Part shown: positions 45,391-53,314 of the stretch, piece by piece
How positions within the stretch are numbered: position 1 is the stretch's first letter
How the letters are laid out: the number at the start of each line of letters is the position of its first letter
Source of the DNA: Paracoccaceae bacterium
GTDB taxonomy: Bacteria > Pseudomonadota > Alphaproteobacteria > Rhodobacterales > Rhodobacteraceae
Length of the DNA stretch: 64,000 nucleotides
Assembly (NCBI GenBank): GCA_026709265.1
Contig: JAPOTI010000115.1
Span: 1 to 64,000 of the forward strand
Reading direction: 5' to 3'
The notes under the pieces: model-generated
Told to the model about the DNA's origin: nothing
The model's input: the letters and a program-made list of their open reading frames with translations, nothing else
The model's database searches: none
Made by a program: the position numbers and the translations under genes

Positions 45391-46218
45391 GTGAAACTGA
45401 CAAGACGATATCTCGGAATGGCACTGGCAGGCCTGGTGGCAGCTGTTGTCGCGGCCCCGCCGGGGATGACGCAAAGCACGACTCAGTCGCTGTCGGGAGA
45501 GAGCGTGATTGAGACAATCAAGAAGCGCGGCGTCATCAAGATAGGCCTGTCACTTTTTGTCCCGTGGTCAATGCGTGATGAGAGTGGTGAACTGGTCGGA
45601 TTTGAGCTTGATGTTGGCCGGAAACTGGCCGAAGATATGGGTGTGGAGCCGGAATTTATTCCCACCGCCTGGGATGGCATCATCCCGGCTCTCGTGGCCG
45701 GAAAATTCGATGTGATTATCTCCGGTATGTCAGTGACGGCACAGCGCAACCTGACCGTCAACTTTTCGGAACCCTATGCCTATTCCGGTCTGGCGATTCT
45801 TGCGAACCGGCAAATGACCGAGGGATTCACGATGGAAGATTTCAATAGTGAAGATGTCATCTTTGCCCTGCGGCGCGGCGCGACGCCATCAGCGGTGGTC
45901 CCCGTCATGTTCCCGAAAGCACAGATCCTGCAATTTGATGAGGACGGGGCTGCCCAACAGGAAGTGCGCAATGGACAGGCCCATGCCTATATGGGGGCCG
46001 AACCGGCTGGACCATCACGAGAAGCCAACCTGTATCCGGAGACGCTCACTGTGCCGTTTGAGACGCTGTTTGACCCGCGTGGTGAGGCTTTCGCCCTGCG
46101 CAAGGGTGATCCGGATGCTCTGAACTACTTCAACAACTGGATTTCACATCACTGGCGCACCGGGTGGCTGGAAGAACGCCACGACTACTGGTTCACGACA
46201 CAAGAGTGGGACAAGTAA
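45391..46218 (+). CDS. Amino-acid ABC transporter solute-binding protein
   Basis: Periplasmic binding protein of 275 aa in SBP family 3. A signal peptide (about residues 1-30) precedes IKKRGVIKIGLSLFVPWSM. Ligand-binding features include GFELDVGRKLAEDMGV, the segment GKFDVIISGMSVTAQRNLTVNFSEPY, whose Arg normally grips the amino-acid carboxylate, and RRGATPSAVVP. The GTG at 45391 has AGGAG six bases upstream and is preferred over the TTG at 45385. A strong stem-loop follows the gene. Confidence 0.92.
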   Translation: MKLTRRYLGMALAGLVAAVVAAPPGMTQSTTQSLSGESVIETIKKRGVIKIGLSLFVPWSMRDESGELVGFELDVGRKLAEDMGVEPEFIPTAWDGIIPALVAGKFDVIISGMSVTAQRNLTVNFSEPYAYSGLAILANRQMTEGFTMEDFNSEDVIFALRRGATPSAVVPVMFPKAQILQFDEDGAAQQEVRNGQAHAYMGAEPAGPSREANLYPETLTVPFETLFDPRGEAFALRKGDPDALNYFNNWISHHWRTGWLEERHDYWFTTQEWDK

Positions 46219-46239
46219 GCACATCCCTCAAGAAAAAAT

Positions 46240-46265
46240 GCTGCCGAGCCTGTGGGTTCGGCAGC
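46240..46265 (+). promoter_or_regulatory. Stem-loop between binding-protein and permease genes
   Basis: GCTGCCGAGCC-TGTG-GGTTCGGCAGC gives an 11-bp stem with one G-U pair, 21 bases after the binding-protein stop. On the plus strand it has no T-run and probably stabilises the binding-protein mRNA. On the minus strand it is followed by ATTTTTTCTTG and would work as a rho-independent terminator of antisense transcription. Confidence 0.55.
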
Positions 46266-46291
46266 TCCGGATTTGAAACCTGAACGGAACC

Positions 46292-47182
46292 ATGCGTTCA
46301 ATAAAGGCACGGTTGCATTGGCTGGACCTGGTCATTGTTGTTTTGCTGTTCCTGTTTGTTGGATATGTCTGGCAGCAAATCGATGGAAAACTCAACTACA
46401 AGTGGGATTGGGCGCGTGTTCCCAACTACCTGTTTCGATATGATGACACGGCCGAAAAATGGGTGGCGAACGTCCTCATCCTTGGTCTCGTCAACACCAT
46501 TCGCATTAGCATTTATGCCAGTCTCCTGGCAATTCTGTTCGGGCTGATCCTGGGAGTCGCGCGGACATCACGCAACCTTGCTGTGCGGATGCTTGCCCGC
46601 ACTTATCTCGAGCTGCTGCGTAATATTCCGCCGCTCGTTGTCATCTTTATTTTCTTTTTCTTTCTGTCAGAGCAGTTGATCTCCTTCTTCAATATTGAAA
46701 GCTGGGCTTACGCGATCGCCAGGTCTGAGAATGCTGAAGTCTGGACATTCTTGTTCGGCGACATGCGCCAATTTCCTGCATTGATTTCAGGAATTATTGT
46801 ACTGGCATTATTTGAAAGCGCTTTTGTCGGCGAAATCCTTCGTGCGGGAATTGAGTCGGTCGAAACAGGGCAGAGAGAAGCCGCGCGGTCATTGGGAATG
46901 CGCTGGAGCGACGAGATGCGTTTCATTGTGCTCCCGCAAGCCTTGCGGAAGACACTGCCACCACTTGCCAATCAGTTTATTACCCTCATCAAGGATAGTG
47001 CGATCATTTCCCTGATCTCGGTCCCTGATCTGACATTGCGCGCCGTCGAGATGGCCAATTCCACGCGATTACTTTTTGAGACATGGATCGTCGCCGCGGG
47101 GCTGTATTTCATTCTCTGTTTTGGATTGTCGCTGCTTTTCCGCAGCCTTGAAACCCGGATCGGGCGGCGAACTTCCAAATGA
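46292..47182 (+). CDS. Polar amino-acid ABC transporter permease 2
   Basis: Second permease of the importer, 296 aa. It has an N-terminal helix ending VGYVWQQIDGKL, the ARTYLELLRNIPPLVVIFIFFF helix and the EAA loop EAARSLGMRWSDEMRFIVLPQA. It starts 73 bases after the binding-protein gene, past the stem-loop, and ends the operon before a bidirectional hairpin terminator. Confidence 0.92.
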   Translation: MRSIKARLHWLDLVIVVLLFLFVGYVWQQIDGKLNYKWDWARVPNYLFRYDDTAEKWVANVLILGLVNTIRISIYASLLAILFGLILGVARTSRNLAVRMLARTYLELLRNIPPLVVIFIFFFFLSEQLISFFNIESWAYAIARSENAEVWTFLFGDMRQFPALISGIIVLALFESAFVGEILRAGIESVETGQREAARSLGMRWSDEMRFIVLPQALRKTLPPLANQFITLIKDSAIISLISVPDLTLRAVEMANSTRLLFETWIVAAGLYFILCFGLSLLFRSLETRIGRRTSK

Positions 47183-47228
47183 TCGCTCGGCCTGATCGTC
47201 AAAATTTCTTGCTGGATCTGCCGAAATC

Positions 47229-47264
47229 GACGGCGCTGCCGCAGCAGCGCCGTCCGATCGTTTT
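47229..47264. terminator. Hairpin terminator between convergent transport operons
   Basis: GACGGCGCTGC-CGCA-GCAGCGCCGTC is a perfect 11-bp stem with a four-base loop, followed by CGATCGTTTT on the plus strand. It lies midway between the ends of two convergent operons and could stop transcription from both, although the T-run is short. Confidence 0.6.
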
Positions 47265-47278
47265 CGTCTGGACTGATC

Positions 47279-48262
47279 CTATTGTACGCAGGTATCGATA
47301 TTGTCGTTGTTGCAGACATCAAGACCTGTGAAGATCGGATCGTCAACCGACTTGCCTTCGGCAATGTCCTTGAGGACGAACATGGCCTTGTAACCCATCT
47401 CGTACGGACGCTGTCCGACGAGGCCATTGCCCAGACCGTCACGGGTCTGCCCGATTTGCATCGGCAGTGTATCGGCCACAACGATCGTCAGTACACCCGC
47501 ATCCATCTTGGCTTTATAGGGTTCAGCAGCCTGACGATACGCGTTGTCAAACCACTGGGTGAATGCACCGGTGGAGAGGAAAGCGGTCAAATCGGGATTG
47601 GCTGCCAGAATGTCGGTCATGCCCTGAACCGCAACGTTGCCATCGTCATTCGTGATCAGCGGGCAGCCCGCAATCTCCGTCCAGCCACCTTCACCCGTGA
47701 GAGCCGTGCCCGGAGGATTACCCATATCCATTCCGGAAAGCGTATCACGCGCACCTTTCAGACGCTCGTTGTGGTTTGCCGCCGCCGCGCCACCGGTCTG
47801 GAGGCAGATCGTTCCGCCATCAGGATGACGGGCTTGAACCAGCTTTGCCAGATTCACGCCGATATCGTAGTTATTGGTGCCGACATATGTCGTCCGCAAG
47901 CCAGCGTCTTCAGGCAGCAGGTCTGAATCCCATGTCATGACGGGAATGCCGGCTGCGACAGCTGCCTCCAGCACCTTGCCCATGGCCGGCGCGTTGGATG
48001 GAGCGACGGCGATTCCGTCGATTCCCTTGGTGATCAGGTCCTGTACGATCTGTATCTGCTCCAGTTCGGTGTGCTCACCGGGTCCGATATATTCACAAGT
48101 CACATCGGCCAGCTCTGACTGGGCCTGATAACAGCCATCACGCGCCAGGTCGAAGAACGGATTGTTCATCGCCTTGGGCACCAGCGCAAAAGTATATTCG
48201 GCAGTTGCGATCGCTGGCGTCATGACCGCCATCGCCGTTAAAGTTAACAACAGTTTCTTCAT
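47279..48262 (-). CDS. Sugar/polyol ABC transporter solute-binding protein
   Basis: Periplasmic type I binding protein of 327 aa in the ribose/fructose/rhizopine group. The ATG at 48262 has a very good AGGAGG site and opens a signal peptide (KKLLLTLTAMAVMTPAIATA). Family features are LVPKAMNNPFFDLARDGC, QIQIVQDLITKGIDGIAVAPSNA and VMTWDSDLLPEDAGLRTTYVGTNNYDIG. It is the last gene of the inositol-type cluster, so inositol or a related polyol is the likely ligand. Order and sequence resemble FrcB and IbpA-type proteins. Confidence 0.88.
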   Translation of the reverse strand: MKKLLLTLTAMAVMTPAIATAEYTFALVPKAMNNPFFDLARDGCYQAQSELADVTCEYIGPGEHTELEQIQIVQDLITKGIDGIAVAPSNAPAMGKVLEAAVAAGIPVMTWDSDLLPEDAGLRTTYVGTNNYDIGVNLAKLVQARHPDGGTICLQTGGAAAANHNERLKGARDTLSGMDMGNPPGTALTGEGGWTEIAGCPLITNDDGNVAVQGMTDILAANPDLTAFLSTGAFTQWFDNAYRQAAEPYKAKMDAGVLTIVVADTLPMQIGQTRDGLGNGLVGQRPYEMGYKAMFVLKDIAEGKSVDDPIFTGLDVCNNDNIDTCVQ

Positions 48263-48300
48263 TTTATCCTCCTGTGAGTCTTGAAGAAGTGGAATCGGGG

Positions 48301-49323
48301 TCATTTACCCCCACGATTGCGGATCTGTTCCAGGAGTACTGCGAGAATGAGGAACAGCCCCACAAAAAACTGCTGCCACAACGCCGGTATGCCCGCGAGC
48401 AGCAGCGAGTTTCGGATGAGTTCGATGAGGGCGGCACCTATAGGTGCGCCCAGTGCAAATACAATTCCGCCCATCAGATTGGCGCCACCGATCACGGTCG
48501 CCGCGATTACGGTCAGTTCCCAGGTGAAGCCCATACCATTGGTAACAGAACCAGTGTAGCCTACGAAAAGGAACGCTGAGAGCCCCGCGCAAAGTGAGCA
48601 TACAACATAAACTGACACAACGACGCGCTCGACGGGGATACCGGCAAGTTTGGCAGCATGTGCGTTGCCACCGATGGCAATGACCCAGCGACCCCAGGTC
48701 GAGAAACGCCAAACCCACCAGAAGACTGCAGTCAGTATGATCAGTACCCAGACCACATTGGGCACGCCCAGAACGCTTTCGCCGCCGATCCATTCAAAGA
48801 GATCCTGATCCGGACCGAACTGGTAAATCATCTGGTTGTTGGACACGACCCGGGCCAGAGAAACGACGATTGAAAGCATGCCCAGCGTGACCACGAAAGG
48901 CGGCATTCGGAGATACGCGATGAGTATGCCATTGACCATGCCGACGGAAGCGGCGACCAGCATGCAACCCAGGAAGCCAAGTTCGATGCCATAGCCAGCC
49001 CGCATGATCAGGCCGGTGACGATTCCGGTGAGTCCAACCAGCGATCCGACACTGAGATCAATGCCTGCAGTACAAATCACTGCGGACATGCCGAGTGCCA
49101 TAATCCCGAAAAACGCCATGTTGCGGGTGATGTTGAACATGTTGCGCTCGGTCATGAAGGCATCAGAGACGAAACTCATGACCACCCCAAGTGCCACGAG
49201 GGCAAGGAAGACCCAAAAGGGTTGCGTGCGGACAATTGCCGCAAAACCAGAGACCTCCTGACGTGAGGTAATACTCTCATCGATCGCGGCATGATCTTCT
49301 TGATATGGTGATGAATTGGTCAT
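48301..49323 (-). CDS. Sugar/polyol ABC transporter permease
   Basis: Inner-membrane permease of 340 aa, RbsC/FrcC-like, with about eight to ten helices. Typical sequences are GMSAVICTAGIDLSVGSLVGLTG, MPPFVVTLGMLSIVVSLARV, GGNAHAAKLAGIPVERV and IAATVIGGANLMGGIVFALGA. It overlaps the ATPase stop by four bases and precedes the binding-protein gene by 38 bases. Confidence 0.92.
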   Translation of the reverse strand: MTNSSPYQEDHAAIDESITSRQEVSGFAAIVRTQPFWVFLALVALGVVMSFVSDAFMTERNMFNITRNMAFFGIMALGMSAVICTAGIDLSVGSLVGLTGIVTGLIMRAGYGIELGFLGCMLVAASVGMVNGILIAYLRMPPFVVTLGMLSIVVSLARVVSNNQMIYQFGPDQDLFEWIGGESVLGVPNVVWVLIILTAVFWWVWRFSTWGRWVIAIGGNAHAAKLAGIPVERVVVSVYVVCSLCAGLSAFLFVGYTGSVTNGMGFTWELTVIAATVIGGANLMGGIVFALGAPIGAALIELIRNSLLLAGIPALWQQFFVGLFLILAVLLEQIRNRGGK

Positions 49324-50060
49324 GCTGATTCAATGGCCCCGATGATGAGTCCGGTCACTTCTTCCGGTGTGGTTTGACTGATATGCTTGTCGGCGACCTT
49401 GGCACCGCGGCGCAATACGGCGACGCGGTCGCAGACTTCGAAGACATCAGGCATCCTGTGGGAGACAAGGATCACGGCGTGCCCCGTGTCCTTCAGCTGA
49501 TGGATCAGTGCCAGAACCTCCTTCACCTGGCGAACCGAGATTGCCGCGGTGGGTTCATCCATCAACACGAGCTTCGGATCCGACAGGCGTGTCCGCGCGA
49601 TTGCGACGGCTTGCCGCTGGCCTCCTGACATTTGCCGAACCAGATCACGTGGACGCGTTTCTGACTTGAGCTCGGTAAAGAGATCGCCAGCTTGCCTGTA
49701 CATCGCAGCGTGGTCAAGCATCGAGAATGGCCCCAACCTTTTCTTGAGTTCGCGGCCAAGAAACACGTTGGCCCCGGCAGTCAGATTGTCGCAGAGCGCA
49801 AGATCCTGGTAAACGATTTCGATCCCGGATTCCCTTGCATCGATGGGTTTATGAAATTCAACCGCATTGCCTTCGATCCGAATTTCACCTGAGGTCGGCA
49901 GGAAGTTTCCGGCGACTATTTTCATGAGCGTCGACTTGCCGGCGCCGTTATCTCCCATCAGCCCAACAGCTTCACCGCGTGCGACGTCAAGATCAACACC
50001 CTGCAATGCATGGATCGCACCAAAGTTCTTTGTGATGCTCCTGAGCTCCAGGAGGCTCAT
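49320..50060 (-). CDS. Sugar ABC transporter ATP-binding protein (single-domain)
   Basis: ATPase of 246 aa with Walker A GDNGAGKSTLMK, signature MSGGQRQAVAIART, Walker B LVLMDEPTAAISVRQ and switch His ILVSHRM. It has one nucleotide-binding domain, unlike the fused two-domain RbsA and XylG proteins, and so resembles FrcA. It presumably works as a homodimer under the adjacent permease. It overlaps iolG and the permease gene by four bases each, so the block is tightly coupled. Confidence 0.92.
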   Translation of the reverse strand: MSLLELRSITKNFGAIHALQGVDLDVARGEAVGLMGDNGAGKSTLMKIVAGNFLPTSGEIRIEGNAVEFHKPIDARESGIEIVYQDLALCDNLTAGANVFLGRELKKRLGPFSMLDHAAMYRQAGDLFTELKSETRPRDLVRQMSGGQRQAVAIARTRLSDPKLVLMDEPTAAISVRQVKEVLALIHQLKDTGHAVILVSHRMPDVFEVCDRVAVLRRGAKVADKHISQTTPEEVTGLIIGAIESA

Positions 50061-51100
50061 ATTTCTTTTCCTCTCAAGCTTTCAGTCTTCTGCCCTTCAT
50101 GCGCATACAGCGCAGGCATTTCGGCACGCGCGATGTCAACGCGAGCCCCGGCTTTCAAAGACGCCATTCCCGCCTCCGCAACGCGTGTCGCACAGTATCC
50201 ATCCCAGGCATTGGCCGCAGACGAATCTGGATGCTCCGTCACGATGCTGTTCAACCATGCCCTGTTCTGCCGCCGGTAGGCCTCTGCAAAACGCGGCCGC
50301 CAATCCGCATCATAGGAGTGGGTTGAATGCAGTGCCAAGTCATAACTGGCATGTACGGGCGTGCTGAGACTGACCGATCCGCGCTCACCGACCAGTTCGC
50401 CGCGGACATCGTAACCATAGGCCGCATTGTTGTTGATCTCGATGTTTACGAGTTGGCCGTCAACAGTTTCCAGAACCATCATGACAGGTGCTATCGACTT
50501 CGTTTTCTGTCCTTGAAACGCGGTCATGGATACATATTCCGTGCCAAGAACAAAGCGGCATATGTCGAATTCATGCGGTGCTGAATTGGAGATGGCCATT
50601 TGACCCGTGAACCAATCCGGGGCTGCCATGTTTCGATGGAAATTGTGCATCATGACGGCCTTGCCGAGAGTTCCTTCGTCAAATGCAGCTTTCATTGCCA
50701 TATAGGATTGGTCAAATCGACGCATGAATCCTGTCTGGATCAGCCGAAGTCCGGCCTGCAATTCAGCCGCGATCACCTCAAGACATTCCTGGGAGGTCGG
50801 GGCAAGTGGTTTTTCACAGAGTGTCGGCTTGGACGCCGCAATCGCGGCAATGGCCAGGGGGGCATGTGTATCGTCCGGGCTCGCAATCAGCACGGCATCG
50901 ACGTCGCTGCGCGTAATGGTGGCCATGGCGTCGGTGGCAACGTCTGATGCTCCCAGCGCGTCGGCAACGCTGCGTGCACGATTTTCTCTTGCATCGCAGA
51001 CGACCTGCAAATGTGCGCCCGGGAGTTCCTCGGCTATGATCCGGGCATGATCGCGACCCATGATACCAGCCCCGATGATGGCGACTCGCACACTCATCAT
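50057..51100 (-). CDS. iolG: Gfo/Idh/MocA oxidoreductase, probably inositol 2-dehydrogenase
   Basis: NAD-dependent dehydrogenase of 347 aa with the Rossmann motif AIIGAGIMGRDHARI, the EKP signature TLCEKPLAPTS and the substrate-site segment HEFDICRFVLG with His-Asp. The NNNAAYGYDVRGELVGE stretch resembles the conserved region of myo-inositol 2-dehydrogenases. Its position between inositol genes and an importer supports that role, the first oxidation of inositol to inosose. Gene naming is moderately secure, since scyllo-inositol or other cyclitols are also possible. Confidence 0.82.
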   Translation of the reverse strand: MMSVRVAIIGAGIMGRDHARIIAEELPGAHLQVVCDARENRARSVADALGASDVATDAMATITRSDVDAVLIASPDDTHAPLAIAAIAASKPTLCEKPLAPTSQECLEVIAAELQAGLRLIQTGFMRRFDQSYMAMKAAFDEGTLGKAVMMHNFHRNMAAPDWFTGQMAISNSAPHEFDICRFVLGTEYVSMTAFQGQKTKSIAPVMMVLETVDGQLVNIEINNNAAYGYDVRGELVGERGSVSLSTPVHASYDLALHSTHSYDADWRPRFAEAYRRQNRAWLNSIVTEHPDSSAANAWDGYCATRVAEAGMASLKAGARVDIARAEMPALYAHEGQKTESLRGKEI

Positions 51101-51918
51101 TTACCCGCGGTCAACTTTGTGGTTGGACCGGGGGCCTGACCATCGTAACCGCCCCAGACAGACTGATCAAAATGAATCACCGATCCTGTCATCATCCCGG
51201 AATCTTCGGATGCCAGAAACAAGACGGCACGGGCGACTTCCGCCGGGTCGAGAAGTCGCCCAAAGGGAAGGTTTGCACAGGCCTTGGCCTCCCAGTCGGG
51301 ATCACCCGATTCCTTTAACTGCAAGGCCCGTTCGTGATCTGATGCCATCCAACCGATATCCAGTTGGTTGACATGAATACGGTTTCGCATCAGTGCATAG
51401 CCAGCGCTTCGGGTCAAGGTCGAGAGAGCAGCCTTCGATGCACAATATGGCGCGATAAACGGTTGGCCGGCACGCGATGAGGTCGAACCGATATTGATGA
51501 TCCGTCCTTCAATAGCCTCGCGTTCCATGAGTTTGACAGCATCTTGCATCAGGAAGAATGGCGCTCGCGTGTTGACAGCAAACATGGCGTCGAAAAGCTC
51601 AGATGTGGTATTCAAAAGGTTACCGCGATCGGTGAGGCCGGCAGCGTTCACCAAGATATCCACGCGTCCAAATCTTGCGTCTGCAGCCGGAATGACGGTG
51701 CGAACATCCTCGATCTCACCGAGATCGGCGGCAAACATCTCAACCACGACCCCGGTTTCACCGGTGATGGCTTGAGCCCGTTTCTGGCCTTTCTCCTTTC
51801 CCCGCCCGACAATCATGATGCCTTCTGCCCCTGCCCGGGAGAAGAGAAGCGCGATGGCAGCACCAAGCCCCTGCGTACCACCGGTGATGACGGCGACCTT
51901 GCCATCGATCCGATTCAT
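51097..51918 (-). CDS. SDR-family oxidoreductase of the inositol cluster
   Basis: Classical short-chain dehydrogenase, 273 aa from the ATG at 51918. It has cofactor motif TGGTQGLGAAIALLF, the NAAG element LVNAAGLTDRGN, and catalytic Ser and YxxxK in INIGSTSSRAGQPFIAPYCASKAA. It stops inside the iolG start (ATGA). It may oxidise a second cyclitol or an intermediate. The ORF track extension to 52218 is not supported. Confidence 0.88.
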   Translation of the reverse strand: MNRIDGKVAVITGGTQGLGAAIALLFSRAGAEGIMIVGRGKEKGQKRAQAITGETGVVVEMFAADLGEIEDVRTVIPAADARFGRVDILVNAAGLTDRGNLLNTTSELFDAMFAVNTRAPFFLMQDAVKLMEREAIEGRIINIGSTSSRAGQPFIAPYCASKAALSTLTRSAGYALMRNRIHVNQLDIGWMASDHERALQLKESGDPDWEAKACANLPFGRLLDPAEVARAVLFLASEDSGMMTGSVIHFDQSVWGGYDGQAPGPTTKLTAGK

Positions 51919-52391
51919 ACGGGTTTCTCTTGGCCGGCATCCGCTGACAGGTTCATGAAAGCGGTGTTCCTTGAAACGATGGGGGCGTAGCCAAATCGGG
52001 CTGTGGGCATGTGACCCAAACTCCGAGTCCTGGTCTCCTGCGGAAATTACCGGTGTCGAAAATGACCTTCTGGGTGCTCTCCGTCGCCTTGGCGGGAGAC
52101 GCCGGACTGGCGCGTGTGGCGTAGCAAGACATGTCGTCTGTTCCCGCAGTCGCTGAAATGGATCTTGGGCCAATCCTGGTGAACAAGCTGCACAAAAAAC
52201 GCATCGTTGCTTGGGCAAGCGACACGCAAAAGATCTTTGGCCCCATTATCCACCCCTCCCAGGGTGCCTCTTTGGGCACCCCTGAATAATTCGCCGACAA
52301 TGAAAGCATTTTACCGGTGGGTTTGCAATGCCACTTCTGCGAAGAACTGATCAACCTGTCGTTTGAGCGTGTCTGCCTTCCCAAAACGTGA
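51919..52391. other. Intergenic region between iolE and the SDR gene
   Basis: About 470 bases within the minus-strand inositol cluster. It holds a hairpin CAGGGTGCC-TCTTTG-GGCACCCCTG (52260-52284) with no T-run, possibly a processing or stability element ending the iolD-iolE transcript. A promoter for the SDR-iolG-ABC block must lie here if they are separate, but I found no strong match. Open frames in this stretch show no family sequence. Confidence 0.4.
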
Positions 52392-53312
52392 TCAGTTGCT
52401 GTCGATTTTATGGATATCCAGGATCTCATAACCCGCTTCCAGAAGATGGTTTTGCATGGTCTGAAAGCCGATTCTGGCATATTCGAGGGGCGGTGCTTGT
52501 ACCGGATCCTGCTCAGCCTCGACCACAAACCATCCTTCATAACCATGATCAGCGAGGCATTTCACACATGGCAAGAAATCAAGATCGCCATCGCCCGGTA
52601 CCGTAAAGGCCCCCTTCAGGACGGCATCAAGAAAACTTTCGTGATTTCGATCCAGTTGATCCGTGACCGTGCGGCGAACATCTTTGGCATGAAAATGCGC
52701 GATTCGTCCCACATGTCGTTCAAGTGTCGGGAGAATGCGACCTCCTGCGAACGCGAGATGCCCGACATCAAACAGGAGATCTACCGCTTCGCCCGTCCAG
52801 TTCATGATACAGTCGATATCGCCTTCCGACTCGATGACTGTGCCCATGTGATGGTGCAAGGCAATGGGCATTCCTGATTCGGCACACCATTCGGCAAAGG
52901 ATGTCAGGTGACGACCGTAGATGCGCATCTGATCGTCATCGAGCCGCGGGCGCTCATGGAGCGGTGTTTTTCGTTTGTCCTGGATTGTTTCCGTCGTTTC
53001 ACCATAGACAAGGCAAGGGGCGTTGAGCTCTCTGAACATCGCCAATTGTGCCCATACCCGATCTTTTTCGGCCTCGAGGTCGTTGCCAAGAACGGTACCT
53101 GAGTACCATCCACCACAAATTGAGAGTTCATGCTCTGCAAGAATGGGCCCCAGTTCTTCAGCATTGTCAGGAAACTTGCCACCGGTCTCGATCCCCGAGA
53201 AGCCTGCAGCACGCGCTTCGCTGAGGCAGGCTTCCAGGGGCGTATTGCCTCCCAGTTCCGGCAAATCGTCATTCGTCCATGCGATGGGTGCAATGCCAAG
53301 ACGTGCGCGCAT
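52392..53312 (-). CDS. iolE: Inosose dehydratase IolE
   Basis: Xylose-isomerase-fold enzyme of 306 aa that dehydrates 2-keto-myo-inositol to a trihydroxycyclohexanedione. Features are GIAPIAWTNDDLPELGG at the N-terminus, SGIETGGKFP, ALHHHMGTVIES and the metal-site segments LFDVGHLAFAGG and HFHAKDVR. It starts two bases after iolD, so the two consecutive pathway steps are co-translated. Confidence 0.9.
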   Translation of the reverse strand: MRARLGIAPIAWTNDDLPELGGNTPLEACLSEARAAGFSGIETGGKFPDNAEELGPILAEHELSICGGWYSGTVLGNDLEAEKDRVWAQLAMFRELNAPCLVYGETTETIQDKRKTPLHERPRLDDDQMRIYGRHLTSFAEWCAESGMPIALHHHMGTVIESEGDIDCIMNWTGEAVDLLFDVGHLAFAGGRILPTLERHVGRIAHFHAKDVRRTVTDQLDRNHESFLDAVLKGAFTVPGDGDLDFLPCVKCLADHGYEGWFVVEAEQDPVQAPPLEYARIGFQTMQNHLLEAGYEILDIHKIDSN

Positions 53313-53314
53313 CG

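Noticed and set aside
51953-52546. 197-codon minus ORF in the iolE-SDR gap
   Set aside because: Half of it overlaps iolE in another frame, and the rest shows no family sequence or ribosome binding site.
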